A DNA stretch of 64,000 nt from Bacillota bacterium. Its GTDB lineage: Bacteria > Bacillota > Clostridia > Acetivibrionales > JAMNXU01. Position 1 is the first letter of the stretch, and each line of letters opens with the position of its first letter. The translations under genes were made by a program, and so were the position numbers. This document shows, piece after piece, positions 53,387 through 62,362 of the stretch. The stretch is taken from positions 110,605-174,604 of the forward strand of contig JAMNXU010000034.1 in the NCBI GenBank assembly GCA_023623175.1, given 5' to 3'. The notes under the pieces are model-generated. The model worked only from the letters and a program-made list of their open reading frames with translations. It did no database searches and was not told the DNA's origin.

Positions 53387-54718
53387 TCAGTTTTCAATGC
53401 TGTCTGCCCTGACGAGAATGAGCGCGCTTTTGGCAGGTACTTCCACGGTTCCTGAAATATCCACGTAACTTGCGTAACCGTTAATTGTACCGTCGAACCT
53501 GACGGTTCCTCCTCCCGTCACTTCAACCTTCTTATAGCCCTCCGGCACTTCATAGGAATATGCCTGGGTATCATGGGAATTTACTACCACTATGCCCTTT
53601 TCAAACTCGCGCACGTAGAGATCCCCGGCTTTTAGCTCCTCAATGTCCTTTTTGGCCGATGTGACCGGCGCGCCCACATCCACGTCGAATTCAGGATAGT
53701 ATTTGAACCGGACGTCCTCGTTCGTGTCATAGTAGGTGATGTAAGTGTATTTGCCTCTCAGCAAAAGGTAGTTTCCAAGCCTGTAAAGCCTTCCCTGGTA
53801 GTCCGTGTCGCTCTTCAGGTGAGCCTGGATGAATATGATCTTGTCCATGTTTATGAGTTTGAGCAAACTGTTCATTCCCATTTTCCACTCATTCTGCGTG
53901 TACTGGTCCTGCCAGTCAAGAGCCTGTTCGGCCATTCCGCCGTCGGCAATCGAGTAGTCCGTGTTGTCCCAGCCCGTTATCAGGTTGCCGATATTGGGCA
54001 GGCACTTAAGGCCTGCTTCATTAAGGTCCTTTGTCAGCCTGCGCATATAGCGTTCCGATGCCTGGATCCATGTAAGGCCTCCCAATTCTTCGTTTATAAA
54101 ATCCCTTGCGTTGGTTTTCTCGAATTCGGGATACTTGTTTTTTGTAAAATAGGGTATGACGCTGGTATTGTAGCTGTCAAGGAAAACGCCGTCGCATTCG
54201 GCCGCCTTGGCCTGGCTTATAACATTGTTTTTCAAATGGATGTACCAGTCCTCGTTGGTAATATTCATAAGATAGGCGCCCCAGACATGGTCCATGACCC
54301 TTTGCCTGTCCGGACCCGAGTGCATGAAGGCGTCTTCATTGTTTTTTATAGGCTCGAAATCGCTGCCCCAGGTATGGCCATCCAGCAGCACCTGGGCGTC
54401 GGAAGCGAAAAAGGCGAGGTGATAATGCAGTGAAACGAAATCAGGATTATACATTCTCAATTCGCGCAACGTGCTCACCGTAATCTTCTGGGTGCCCGCA
54501 AGCTTCTCCGCCGCAAACTTGATTCTTTCGGGCGTCAGCGTAACCTTGTAGTCGATCTTGTCTGCTATAACCCTTGTTTTTGATGTCGTTTCAGGAAATC
54601 TCCCATAACTCGTTGCCTGTTCCTCCGTTTTCTCCTTCTTGCCCGCGCATCCGCCAAGTAATGTCAATGCTGCAAGACAAACACATAAGCATAAAAAAGG
54701 CTTAAATCTCAAGAGCAT
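53387..54718 (-). CDS. Glycosidase-like lipoprotein (hypothetical glycosyl hydrolase family 15-like)
   Basis: 443 residues from ATG at 54718 (behind GGAGGAG). Lipoprotein signal with LLGGC (about 20-24). The body reads NPDFVSLHYHLAFFASDAQVLLDG, CDGVFLDSYNTS, LKCLPNIGNLITGWDNTDYSIADGGMAEQ, QAHLKSDTDYQGRLYRLGNYLLLRGKYTYITYY; Asp and Glu residues at strand ends suit a retaining barrel glycosidase, as in the hypothetical family. A C-terminal beta domain follows. It should sit outside the membrane and act on an oligosaccharide; substrate unknown. Confidence 0.75.
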   Translation of the reverse strand: MLLRFKPFLCLCVCLAALTLLGGCAGKKEKTEEQATSYGRFPETTSKTRVIADKIDYKVTLTPERIKFAAEKLAGTQKITVSTLRELRMYNPDFVSLHYHLAFFASDAQVLLDGHTWGSDFEPIKNNEDAFMHSGPDRQRVMDHVWGAYLMNITNEDWYIHLKNNVISQAKAAECDGVFLDSYNTSVIPYFTKNKYPEFEKTNARDFINEELGGLTWIQASERYMRRLTKDLNEAGLKCLPNIGNLITGWDNTDYSIADGGMAEQALDWQDQYTQNEWKMGMNSLLKLINMDKIIFIQAHLKSDTDYQGRLYRLGNYLLLRGKYTYITYYDTNEDVRFKYYPEFDVDVGAPVTSAKKDIEELKAGDLYVREFEKGIVVVNSHDTQAYSYEVPEGYKKVEVTGGGTVRFDGTINGYASYVDISGTVEVPAKSALILVRADSIEN

Positions 54719-54810
54719 GAGAACTCCTCCAATATCAAGCTTTTTTGGCCTCACATATTGATTATAATATCAAGCGGGTTTCAATAACAAGAATAAAGAT
54801 TTGTTTGGCC

Positions 54811-54847
54811 AAAAAAAGGGACTGCCGTATAATACGACAATCCCTTT
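54811..54847 (-). terminator. Terminator of fba
   Basis: AAAGGGA and TCCCTTT with further pairing inside (54815-54847), followed on the minus strand by seven Ts. It lies about 40 bases after the fba stop. Confidence 0.9.
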
Positions 54848-54888
54848 GGTTTTCCCATTGCGAAACTTATGGCCTTTCTCACTGCAAC

Positions 54889-55818
54889 TTATGCTTTTCC
54901 GGCGCAACCGAGAACATGGACCAGTTTGTGCCGTACAATTTCCTTTATGGTTTCCCTTGCGGGTCCGAGATACTGCCTCGGGTCGAAATGTTCAGGATGC
55001 TCTGCAAAGTGTTTTCTTATGGCTGCTGTCATGCCAAGCCTGAGGTCAGAGTCTATATTGATTTTGCAAACAGCCATGGAAGCTGCCTTTCTCAGCATAT
55101 CCTCGGGAACGCCCTTGGCGCCGGGCATGTTGCCGCCGTACTTGTTGATCATTTCAACATATTCAGGCATAACCGACGATGCCCCGTGAAGCACTATCGG
55201 GAAGCCCGGAAGCCTCTTCTGGATTTCTTCAAGTATGTCGAATCTCAGTTTCGGCTCGCCCTTGAACTTATAAGCGCCGTGGCTTGTTCCGATGGCTATC
55301 GCAAGGGAATCGACACCGGTTCTTGCAACAAACTCTTCAACCTGGTCGGGATCGGTGAAAGCGGCATCCTTGTCGGATACATTGATGTTGTCTTCAATTC
55401 CGGCAAGTCTTCCGAGTTCGCCTTCTACTACGACGCCTCTCTCATGGGCATAATCAACAACCTGTTTCGTCAGCCTGATATTTTCCTCAAAATCATATTT
55501 TGAGCCATCGATCATGACCGATGTAAAACCACCGTCTATGCAGGCCTTGCATATTTCAAAATCTTCGCCGTGATCGAGATGAACAACGATCGGAAGCCCT
55601 GTATCCGCTTCAGCGGCCTCAATCAGTTTCATCAGGTATATATGTTTTGCATACTTTCTTGCTCCGGCAGACACCTGAAGTATCAACGGGGCATTTTCTT
55701 CCTTCGCAGCTTCAGTGATAGCCTGTATGATTTCCATGTTGTTAACGTTGAAAGCGCCGATGGCATAACCGCCCTCGTAAGCCTTTTTGAACATCTCTTT
55801 TGATGTAACCAATGGCAT
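54889..55818 (-). CDS. fba: Class II fructose-1,6-bisphosphate aldolase
   Basis: 309 residues from ATG at 55818 (AAGGGG 8 bases upstream; the GTG at 55827 overlaps that site). Zinc ligands are in PIVVHLDHGEDFE (His) and VVVEGELG-GTSHGAYK (His region), with the phosphate loop GASSVMP and DSDLRLGMTAAIR. It cleaves fructose-1,6-bisphosphate in glycolysis. Divergent from pfp, the next enzyme upstream in the pathway, with a shared 290-base regulatory gap. Confidence 0.95.
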   Translation of the reverse strand: MPLVTSKEMFKKAYEGGYAIGAFNVNNMEIIQAITEAAKEENAPLILQVSAGARKYAKHIYLMKLIEAAEADTGLPIVVHLDHGEDFEICKACIDGGFTSVMIDGSKYDFEENIRLTKQVVDYAHERGVVVEGELGRLAGIEDNINVSDKDAAFTDPDQVEEFVARTGVDSLAIAIGTSHGAYKFKGEPKLRFDILEEIQKRLPGFPIVLHGASSVMPEYVEMINKYGGNMPGAKGVPEDMLRKAASMAVCKINIDSDLRLGMTAAIRKHFAEHPEHFDPRQYLGPARETIKEIVRHKLVHVLGCAGKA

Positions 55819-55854
55819 GAGCTCCACCCCTTCTTGTATGTAATCTTGCTTAGT

Positions 55855-55874
55855 GGATATACATTAGTATATCC
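55855..55874. promoter_or_regulatory. Perfect inverted repeat in front of fba
   Basis: GGATATAC-ATTA-GTATATCC, an 8-bp perfect palindrome with a 4-base centre, about 40 bases upstream of the fba start. It could be an operator or a 5'-leader hairpin. No known regulator matched by eye. Confidence 0.5.
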
Positions 55875-55980
55875 GGATTTTTTAAAATACGCATGTTAAG
55901 TTTTTATCATAATAATTTTATCAGATTTTGCATTTAAATCAAGTGCAGTTCCATAATTGACAAAAAAATATCGAGCGTAA

Positions 55981-56009
55981 TTGAATTTTAATACCTCATA
56001 TGGTATATT
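55981..56009 (+). promoter_or_regulatory. Promoter of pfp
   Basis: TTGAAT (55981-55986), a 17-base spacer and TATATT (56004-56009), about 100 bases before the pfp start. The ribosome site CAGGAGG lies near 56095-56101. Confidence 0.65.
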
Positions 56010-56110
56010 TTATTGTAATTGCAGATGTACAAGCTGTAAAACCTAACTCAGAAAAGAATCATATTTATTAGCTGAAAAATTTAATTTAACGGTTCAGGAG
56101 GTTATATACC

Positions 56111-57358
56111 ATGGGTGAATTAAGAGGAGCATGCATTTTCGGACAGTCGGGAGGACCGACGTCAGTTATAAACGCCAGCGCTGCCGGCGTTATACAGGAA
56201 GCGCTGAAACAGGACTGCATCACGGCTGTTTACGGTGCTGCCCACGGCATAAAAGGCGTGCTTGAGGAAAATTTCTATGACATGAGCCAGGAAGATCCTT
56301 ACGAACTGGAACTTCTTAAAACAACTCCTTCATCGGCTCTTGGTTCCGTCCGATACAAGCTCAAGAACGCGGAAGAGGACGAAACGGATTACAAGAGACT
56401 GCTGGAAGTGTTCAAAAAATACAATATACGTTATTTCTTCTACAACGGCGGAAACGACTCGATGGACACCTGCAACAAGATAAGCAAGTACATGCAGAAA
56501 GCCGGATATGAATGCCGCGTCATGGGTGTTCCCAAGACTATCGACAACGACCTTTGGGGAACGGACCACTGCCCGGGTTACGGCAGCGCTGCAAAGTACA
56601 TTGCGACTTCGACAATGGAAGTTTATCATGACGCCAGGGTTTATGACAAAGGAATGGTCACCATTCTCGAAGCCATGGGCAGAAACGCCGGCTGGCTTGC
56701 CGGAGCAGCAGCGCTGGCATCGCTGAAGGGAGCCGGACCGGACCTCATCTACCTTCCTGAAGTGGTATTTGACCTTGACAAGTTCCTTGACGAAGTCACC
56801 ACGCTGTACAAAAAGAACAACAACGTATTGGTCGTAGTTTCCGAAGGTATCAAGGACAAGGACGGAAGGTATATTTCCGAATATGGTTCCGACCTGGCCA
56901 AATCAAAAGACGCCTTTGGACACGCCCAGCTGGGTGGACTGGCAGCTACTTTGGCTAACATAGTAAAGGAAAAAACCGGCGCCAAGGTGCGCGGAATTGA
57001 ATTCAGCCTGCTCCAGAGATGCGCAGCCCACCTCGGTTCTCTCACCGATGTCAACGAGGCATACCTCGCGGGCCAGATGGCTGTTAAATATGCAGTCGAA
57101 GGAAAAACCGATTACATGGTAGCTTTCGAAAGAGCTGAAGGTCCCGAATACAAATGCAACATCAAGCTCGTTAACCTCACAGATGTTGCCAACACTGAAA
57201 AGAAAGTGCCGAGAGAATGGATCAATGCCGAAGGCAACGGCGTTACGGAGGAGTTCATTAAATACGCTCTTCCTCTGATCCAGGGCGAATCCAGGCCTCC
57301 GATCGAAGACGGCCTGCCAAGGTTTGCAAGGCTTAAAAAAGTACCTGCAAAGAAATAA
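56111..57358 (+). CDS. pfp: Diphosphate-fructose-6-phosphate 1-phosphotransferase (PPi-PFK)
   Basis: 415 residues, ATG behind CAGGAGG. Motifs: FGQSGGPTSVINAS, FYNGGNDSMDTCNKIS, MGVPKTIDNDLWGTDHCPGYGSAAKYIAT, ILEAMGRNAGWLAGAA. The GGNDSM form (Asp in place of the Gly used for ATP) and PKTIDND Lys are hallmarks of PPi-dependent enzymes. It phosphorylates fructose-6-phosphate with pyrophosphate, saving ATP in glycolysis, common in Clostridia of this type. Divergent from fba. Closed by a strong terminator. Confidence 0.94.
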   Translation: MGELRGACIFGQSGGPTSVINASAAGVIQEALKQDCITAVYGAAHGIKGVLEENFYDMSQEDPYELELLKTTPSSALGSVRYKLKNAEEDETDYKRLLEVFKKYNIRYFFYNGGNDSMDTCNKISKYMQKAGYECRVMGVPKTIDNDLWGTDHCPGYGSAAKYIATSTMEVYHDARVYDKGMVTILEAMGRNAGWLAGAAALASLKGAGPDLIYLPEVVFDLDKFLDEVTTLYKKNNNVLVVVSEGIKDKDGRYISEYGSDLAKSKDAFGHAQLGGLAATLANIVKEKTGAKVRGIEFSLLQRCAAHLGSLTDVNEAYLAGQMAVKYAVEGKTDYMVAFERAEGPEYKCNIKLVNLTDVANTEKKVPREWINAEGNGVTEEFIKYALPLIQGESRPPIEDGLPRFARLKKVPAKK

Positions 57359-57472
57359 CGTTTAAATGCTTTCAATAATCAACCAATAGACTTTAGGCAA
57401 AAATCAATGGACTTTGGACAAATGACCAGTCAAAAGCCAAAAATCTTAAGATATGTCCAAAGAACAGTAATA

Positions 57473-57520
57473 AGGGCTTGCAGGTATAACCCCGCAAGCC
57501 CTGTTTATTTGTTGTTTTTT
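57473..57520 (+). terminator. Terminator of pfp
   Basis: AGGGCTTGC (57473-57481) pairs with GCAAGCCCT (57494-57502), followed by GTTTATTTGTTGTTTTTTT. Confidence 0.92.
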
Positions 57521-57611
57521 TCTGCTTCATATATTTTTGCTTTATTTATTTTGATTTGTTTATTTTTACTTTGTTTTTTTACTTTTGTTTTTTGTAATTT
57601 TTCATGTTATT

Positions 57612-60600
57612 TTATTCATCCGGGACTATTATTTTAACCGCAGCGGTTCCGAAAAAGTCATAACCGCCCGCAGTTCCGGAGATTGTTATTAATCCTCCGC
57701 TGTCAATGAGAGCCTGTTTAATGTCATTTCTCCTGAATTTGATCATGTACTCGGGTTTACCGTCGGAATCGTGATCTTCCACGGGATTCCTTACATAACC
57801 CTGTTTGGGATCGCTTACGGGAGGAACCTGCCCGTTAAGCCGTATGCTCTCATGCAGGATCGCCGTTACATCGAGGTTATCGGGAAATTCGATGTATATC
57901 GTCACCATACCGTTGCCGTTGGATTTCAGGTTTATTACTCCCGGCTCGACGGTGATCGACGCTCCGGCCCTGGCGTTAACCTGTTTTACCAGCGTTGACG
58001 CGTTCCCCGCATTGTCCCCGGCGGTTATGATGATTTCATACATGCCCGGATTGTTCAATACAACCGTTTCTCCTGCATTATACCTGCCTCCGTTTATTAT
58101 TGCATAAACCCACTGCACACCGGACAATGCATCTTCTGCGCCGAAATCAAGGCATATATTTCCCGGATACGTACACTCACCGGGCAAATTGGCGGAAATT
58201 ACGGGAGGGGTCTTGTCAATCCTGTAGGGACCGAATTTTGCAACGCTTTCATTGCCCGCATTATCCGCCGCTTTAATATGCAGGTACCAGGTACCTTCAT
58301 CGGGTTGTACCAGGCTGCCCGATGAATAGGATTTCCAGTCGGACGCATCGGGCCCGGCCTCCGATCCGCTCCATGCATAGAAGACGCTCCTGAGCTCCGA
58401 TCCTCCTTCATCGGTAATCCGGGGAATTACGGCAATATCGTCGCTGCACCATTGGCTTTCCGCAACATCAACCGAAATCAACGGCGGGATTTCATCCGTA
58501 ACTTGTTCCTCGGCGAGGAAAATCATCAACTCAACAATTCTAATCGCTTTATTAACCGTTGAATATAGCCGAACTTTTGTGGTAGTTACAGGTGTGGTAA
58601 ATACCTGGTCCACGACGGGACTTTTATTGCCTGTAATATAAGTTCCCGGAATATCAACCCATTGGATGCCGTCCCAGTACTGGAGCACCCAGTCGGTCAC
58701 AACATAATCTAAATTCTTCCCGTCGGTCCCGTTAACCACGCGGCTGGAAGATATGGTATAAAGCCCGCACAGGTCAATCTCCAGCCAGTGGGGTCCGACC
58801 GTATCCGCGCTCACCCATTTGTGGTCATAGCTTATAATTCCGTCAACGGCTTTATTAGGCGTATAATTCGCGTTATAATTCGAATCTGCAGTTGCCGGTT
58901 TTCCCAACGCTATATTGGCGCCCGGAGACGGCGTGGGAAAGACAGTCGGTGACGGCTGCACTGAAGGTGTCGGCTGAATCGAAGGAGTCGGCGAAGGCGA
59001 GTCGTCCTCTATATACAACCTCAACTCAACAAGCCTGACTGCCCCGTTCACATCGGTATACCAGCGCACTTTTCTCGCCGTAACGGGGGTGTTAAAGGCG
59101 CGGCTGACCCTCGGTACGGTACAGTTGGTAACGGCCGTTTCCGGGATGTTCACCCAGCTGCTTCCGTCCCAGTACTGCAAAACCCAGTTGGGCACAAGGT
59201 ACGCAGCCGTTGTTCCGTCGGTCCCGTGGAATATCTCCGCACCTATAAGTGTGTATTCATCTTCGAGATCAACTTCCAGCCAATGGGGCCCGCTTGTTTC
59301 AGCGCTGACCCATTTGTTTCCGTAGCCGATTACCCCGTCAACAGCTTTGTCCGGTGTATAAGTCGTGTTATAATTCGAATCGGCGGTCGCCGGCTTATAA
59401 AGGGCAATATTGGTGCCGGTGGGGATCCAGGACGCTGTGGGTGTGGGGTAAATTGTAGGTGTAGGTGTGGGCGTCGGCGTCGGTGTTGGTGTAGGAGCAA
59501 CTGAAGGAGACGGAGTGGGAAGCGGATTCGCCGTATCGAACACGCGGCACTCCCGGATATTGGGCCAGTAGCTTCCCGGCACAAAATGCACGCGCAAATA
59601 TCTTACGCCCGGGGCTGTAAAACTGTCGCTGAATTCATGCCCGGCTTCAGTGTTGGACGACCTGTCTGCCACGGTTGTCCAGTTGCTGCCGTCCGCTGAA
59701 ACCTCAATATAGTATTTGTATATTCTGTTGGATCCTGAGGCCAAGGATAATTGTACACCGGTTAAATCATAATAATCCTCAAGGTCCACCATCCACCAGT
59801 TGTCCTGCAGCCTGCCGGTCATAGTCCAACCCGTTGTTGGTATCCCGTCATTGGCTTTGAGTGGCGGCCCGCCTTCCTCCCAGTCGCTGGCTGTTGACGG
59901 TTTGTTTTTTGCTATACCTTCTTGATACGGAGCAGGCGGAAAGGATGCTTCGGGAGGTTTTGGAGAAGGTACGGGCAAATCGGCACCGTATTCATAAGCC
60001 CCGATATCTATGGCACTTCCTGTGATTACCCTGTCAATGGCACCGCACCTGTGGGCATACTGCTTTACAGGAACAAGGGAGTACCCCTCGTGGCTTACAC
60101 CCGGATCGCAACCGGCATCAACGGCAGGAGAGCTTTCAGAAGCAAGGCGATAATCATAATTATTGCGGTCAACATAACCAGGATCCACATTCTCAAGATT
60201 ATTTTCCTTGATAATCACGGGCTGCCCCAGGTTGGGGTCGCTGTAGGGATTTATCGCCACTATCTCGCCATTCCCGGTGAAAATATTGTTCTTCACCGTT
60301 AAAGTTATATTTGATCCATAGGGTATCTGGATAAACGAACTCCCGCTCATATCTTCGTAATCGTTGACAAAAGTGTTGTTAATAATGTAGCAGTCGGAAC
60401 CGGGGTTTAACATTCCTTCCACCCCATAGGAAATCAGGCGCTTGTTCCCCACATGAGTTCCCTGGTGCATGATATTTCCGATAATATAGACGTTTCCTCC
60501 ATTCGGGGCATCTATGCAGGAGTTGGAAGCCCATTGCAGGCTCGTTTCCTCATCAGTCAGGCGGTTGTACTCGATATAGCTGTTGTTTGCCCTGGTCTTC

Positions 60601-61277
60601 ACGAGATGCCCGTGATCACAGTGGTGCGAATAGGAATACCTGAGAATAAAATTGAAGCTTTCGGAAGTTCCCGTTCCGGGATAGTTGGTTATATAAATGT
60701 TGTGGGTGTATCCTGTATTTCCATAGCCATTGTACCCAAATTCACAGTATTCCATTGTAAGATTTCTCACAATTCCCATTACACCATGGTCATTATGGTG
60801 AAAATAGCAATTCCTGATAATTACGTCTCCGCAGGAAGAAAAACGGATTCCGGCAATCATGTAACCTATGCCCTGGGTAAATTCTATGTTTTCAATAACA
60901 ATACCGGTAGTATTGTTGCCGCTTATTGTCCATATCGAATCCTTGTACCGCTCAGTGTCGTAAATATCCTCCATCATGACTGGTCGCCCGCCCACGCCCC
61001 GTATCGTGATATTGGGCTTGTTGATTACCAGTTTTGCATTAGTGCCGAAATATACGCCATCGGCGTAAATCTCTATAAGGTCGCCTGGAGCTGCCGCATT
61101 CATGGCGGCCTGGGGCGTCGCATACATTTTCCCGGGTCCCACTGTCAAAACACGGTTGTACGTTTCATCGGCGGCCACAGCATCTGCCCCGTAAATCACG
61201 GCACCCTTCCCATTGAGGCAGATCATCGCCAGCAGGGCCAGCACAAGAAACCTGGCGATAATTTTTCGCTTTTTCAT
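57612..61277 (-). CDS. Large secreted protein: parallel beta-helix plus three discoidin-type domains and Ig-like modules
   Basis: 1221 residues, ATG behind GGGGAG. Signal peptide (about 1-32). Residues 40-440: right-handed parallel beta-helix of polysaccharide-lyase type (TPQAAMNAAAPGDLIEIYADGVY, then repeating NITIRGV, GDVIIRNCYFHHNDHG, NSYIEYNRLTDEE, SDCYIINNTFVND). Then Pro/Ser/Thr linkers alternate with F5/8 type C domains, the first divergent (about 460-590), the second and third closely alike (about 620-920). The C-terminus has Ig-like modules (DKTPPVISANLPGECTYP, IDKTPP type) and a beta domain. No dockerin, S-layer or sortase motif is seen. Likely binds and cleaves plant or bacterial polysaccharide outside the cell. 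Confidence 0.85.
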   Translation of the reverse strand: MKKRKIIARFLVLALLAMICLNGKGAVIYGADAVAADETYNRVLTVGPGKMYATPQAAMNAAAPGDLIEIYADGVYFGTNAKLVINKPNITIRGVGGRPVMMEDIYDTERYKDSIWTISGNNTTGIVIENIEFTQGIGYMIAGIRFSSCGDVIIRNCYFHHNDHGVMGIVRNLTMEYCEFGYNGYGNTGYTHNIYITNYPGTGTSESFNFILRYSYSHHCDHGHLVKTRANNSYIEYNRLTDEETSLQWASNSCIDAPNGGNVYIIGNIMHQGTHVGNKRLISYGVEGMLNPGSDCYIINNTFVNDYEDMSGSSFIQIPYGSNITLTVKNNIFTGNGEIVAINPYSDPNLGQPVIIKENNLENVDPGYVDRNNYDYRLASESSPAVDAGCDPGVSHEGYSLVPVKQYAHRCGAIDRVITGSAIDIGAYEYGADLPVPSPKPPEASFPPAPYQEGIAKNKPSTASDWEEGGPPLKANDGIPTTGWTMTGRLQDNWWMVDLEDYYDLTGVQLSLASGSNRIYKYYIEVSADGSNWTTVADRSSNTEAGHEFSDSFTAPGVRYLRVHFVPGSYWPNIRECRVFDTANPLPTPSPSVAPTPTPTPTPTPTPTIYPTPTASWIPTGTNIALYKPATADSNYNTTYTPDKAVDGVIGYGNKWVSAETSGPHWLEVDLEDEYTLIGAEIFHGTDGTTAAYLVPNWVLQYWDGSSWVNIPETAVTNCTVPRVSRAFNTPVTARKVRWYTDVNGAVRLVELRLYIEDDSPSPTPSIQPTPSVQPSPTVFPTPSPGANIALGKPATADSNYNANYTPNKAVDGIISYDHKWVSADTVGPHWLEIDLCGLYTISSSRVVNGTDGKNLDYVVTDWVLQYWDGIQWVDIPGTYITGNKSPVVDQVFTTPVTTTKVRLYSTVNKAIRIVELMIFLAEEQVTDEIPPLISVDVAESQWCSDDIAVIPRITDEGGSELRSVFYAWSGSEAGPDASDWKSYSSGSLVQPDEGTWYLHIKAADNAGNESVAKFGPYRIDKTPPVISANLPGECTYPGNICLDFGAEDALSGVQWVYAIINGGRYNAGETVVLNNPGMYEIIITAGDNAGNASTLVKQVNARAGASITVEPGVINLKSNGNGMVTIYIEFPDNLDVTAILHESIRLNGQVPPVSDPKQGYVRNPVEDHDSDGKPEYMIKFRRNDIKQALIDSGGLITISGTAGGYDFFGTAAVKIIVPDE
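58510..59417 (-). repeat. Discoidin cassette A-B in the beta-helix protein
   Basis: Two adjacent F5/8 C domains: type A (59008-59417) marked by GYGNKWVSA and RWYTDVNGAVRLVELRLY, type B (58510-58921) marked by VVNGTDG and RLYSTVNKAIRIVELMIF. The same order and type marks recur in the next gene at 61504-62362. Confidence 0.8.
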
Positions 61278-61298
61278 CGATACACACTCCCCTAATTT

Positions 61299-61330
61299 TA
61301 ATTTGTCAGAAGGATAATTTGTCAGAAGGA
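61299..61330. repeat. 16-bp tandem duplication
   Basis: TAATTTGTCAGAAGGA occurs twice in direct succession just upstream of the beta-helix gene start. Confidence 0.85.
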
Positions 61331-61364
61331 GCTGGCGCTTAGTTTCAGATTTAAGGCCAGCCCC
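61328..61364 (-). terminator. Possible terminator of the RTX gene
   Basis: GGAGCTGGC and GCCAGCCCC arms enclose a 19-base loop about 140 bases after the RTX stop. Only a weak T-run follows. Confidence 0.4.
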
Positions 61365-61503
61365 TTATTTATTTGATCAGAAGTCCCTCCTGTTAAATTT
61401 TAAAAATTTATGTTTCCTGGTAAAATTTATACTGTCCAAACCAAATTTTAATGCAGGCATCTTGATGAGAACCATTTCCCGGAAAAACTGCTCATCAGTA
61501 AAT

Positions 61504-62362
61504 TCAGTTAAAAAGCATTAACTCCACTATTCTTACCGCCCCGTTGACAGTGGTATACAATCTTACCCTGTTGGTAGTCACAGGGCTTGTAAATGTATGG
61601 TCAACAACCGGATTCGTATTATTGCTCACCGATCCGCCGGGAATATCCATCCAGCCGTTGCCGTTCCAATATTGGAGAACCCAGCTGGGGACAACATAGT
61701 TGGTGTTTACCCCGTCGGTACCGTTGACAACCCTTGCTCCGAACAGGGTATAATACCCTTCGAGATCAACCTCAAGCCAGTGGGGACCTGGTGTGTCCGC
61801 GCTCACCCATTTGCTGCTGTAACTGATCGTGCCGTCCACGGCGTGTTCAGGGAAATAGTACTGCGTTGAGTAGTTTGAATCTGCCGTTGCCGGTTTATTG
61901 AGGGCCACATTTTGACCCATCGGAGTCGGTGACGGAGAAGGCTGCGACACAGTGTACAGCTTGAGTTCTACGAGCCTGACTTCCTTATCTACGTCGGTGT
62001 ACCATCTCACCCTGTTTGTGGTGACGGGCTGCGTGAAGATCGATAACACATAAGGCTCCATATTTCCGCTCACCGCTGTTCCCGGTATGTCGACCCATGT
62101 ACTTCCGTTCCAGTACTGCAGTACCCAGCTCGGCACGATGTAGGCCTTCTGGATTCCATCGGTGCCGTTGTATATCTCGGCACAGTACAAAGTATAGGTA
62201 CCCTGCAGGTCAACCTCGAGCCAGTGAGGATCATCGGTACTAGCACTCACCCACTTGTTCCCGTAGCCTACAACCCCGTCAACAGCTTTCTCCGGCGGGT
62301 ACCAGTCAGGATTATATACTGAGTCTGCCGTTGCCGGCTTATTCAGTGCCACGTTTTCACCC
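61504..62362 (-). repeat. Discoidin cassette A-B in the RTX protein
   Basis: Type A (about 61950-62360) with GYGNKWVSA and RWYTDVDKEVRLVELKLY, then type B (61504-61920) with VVNGTDG and RLYTTVNGAVRIVELMLF. It matches the order and types of the cassette at 58510-59417 in the neighbouring gene. Confidence 0.8.

Noticed and set aside
59440..59520. Microsatellite or CRISPR-like repeat
   Set aside because: The repeat is the coding sequence of a Thr-Pro linker between domains of the secreted protein.
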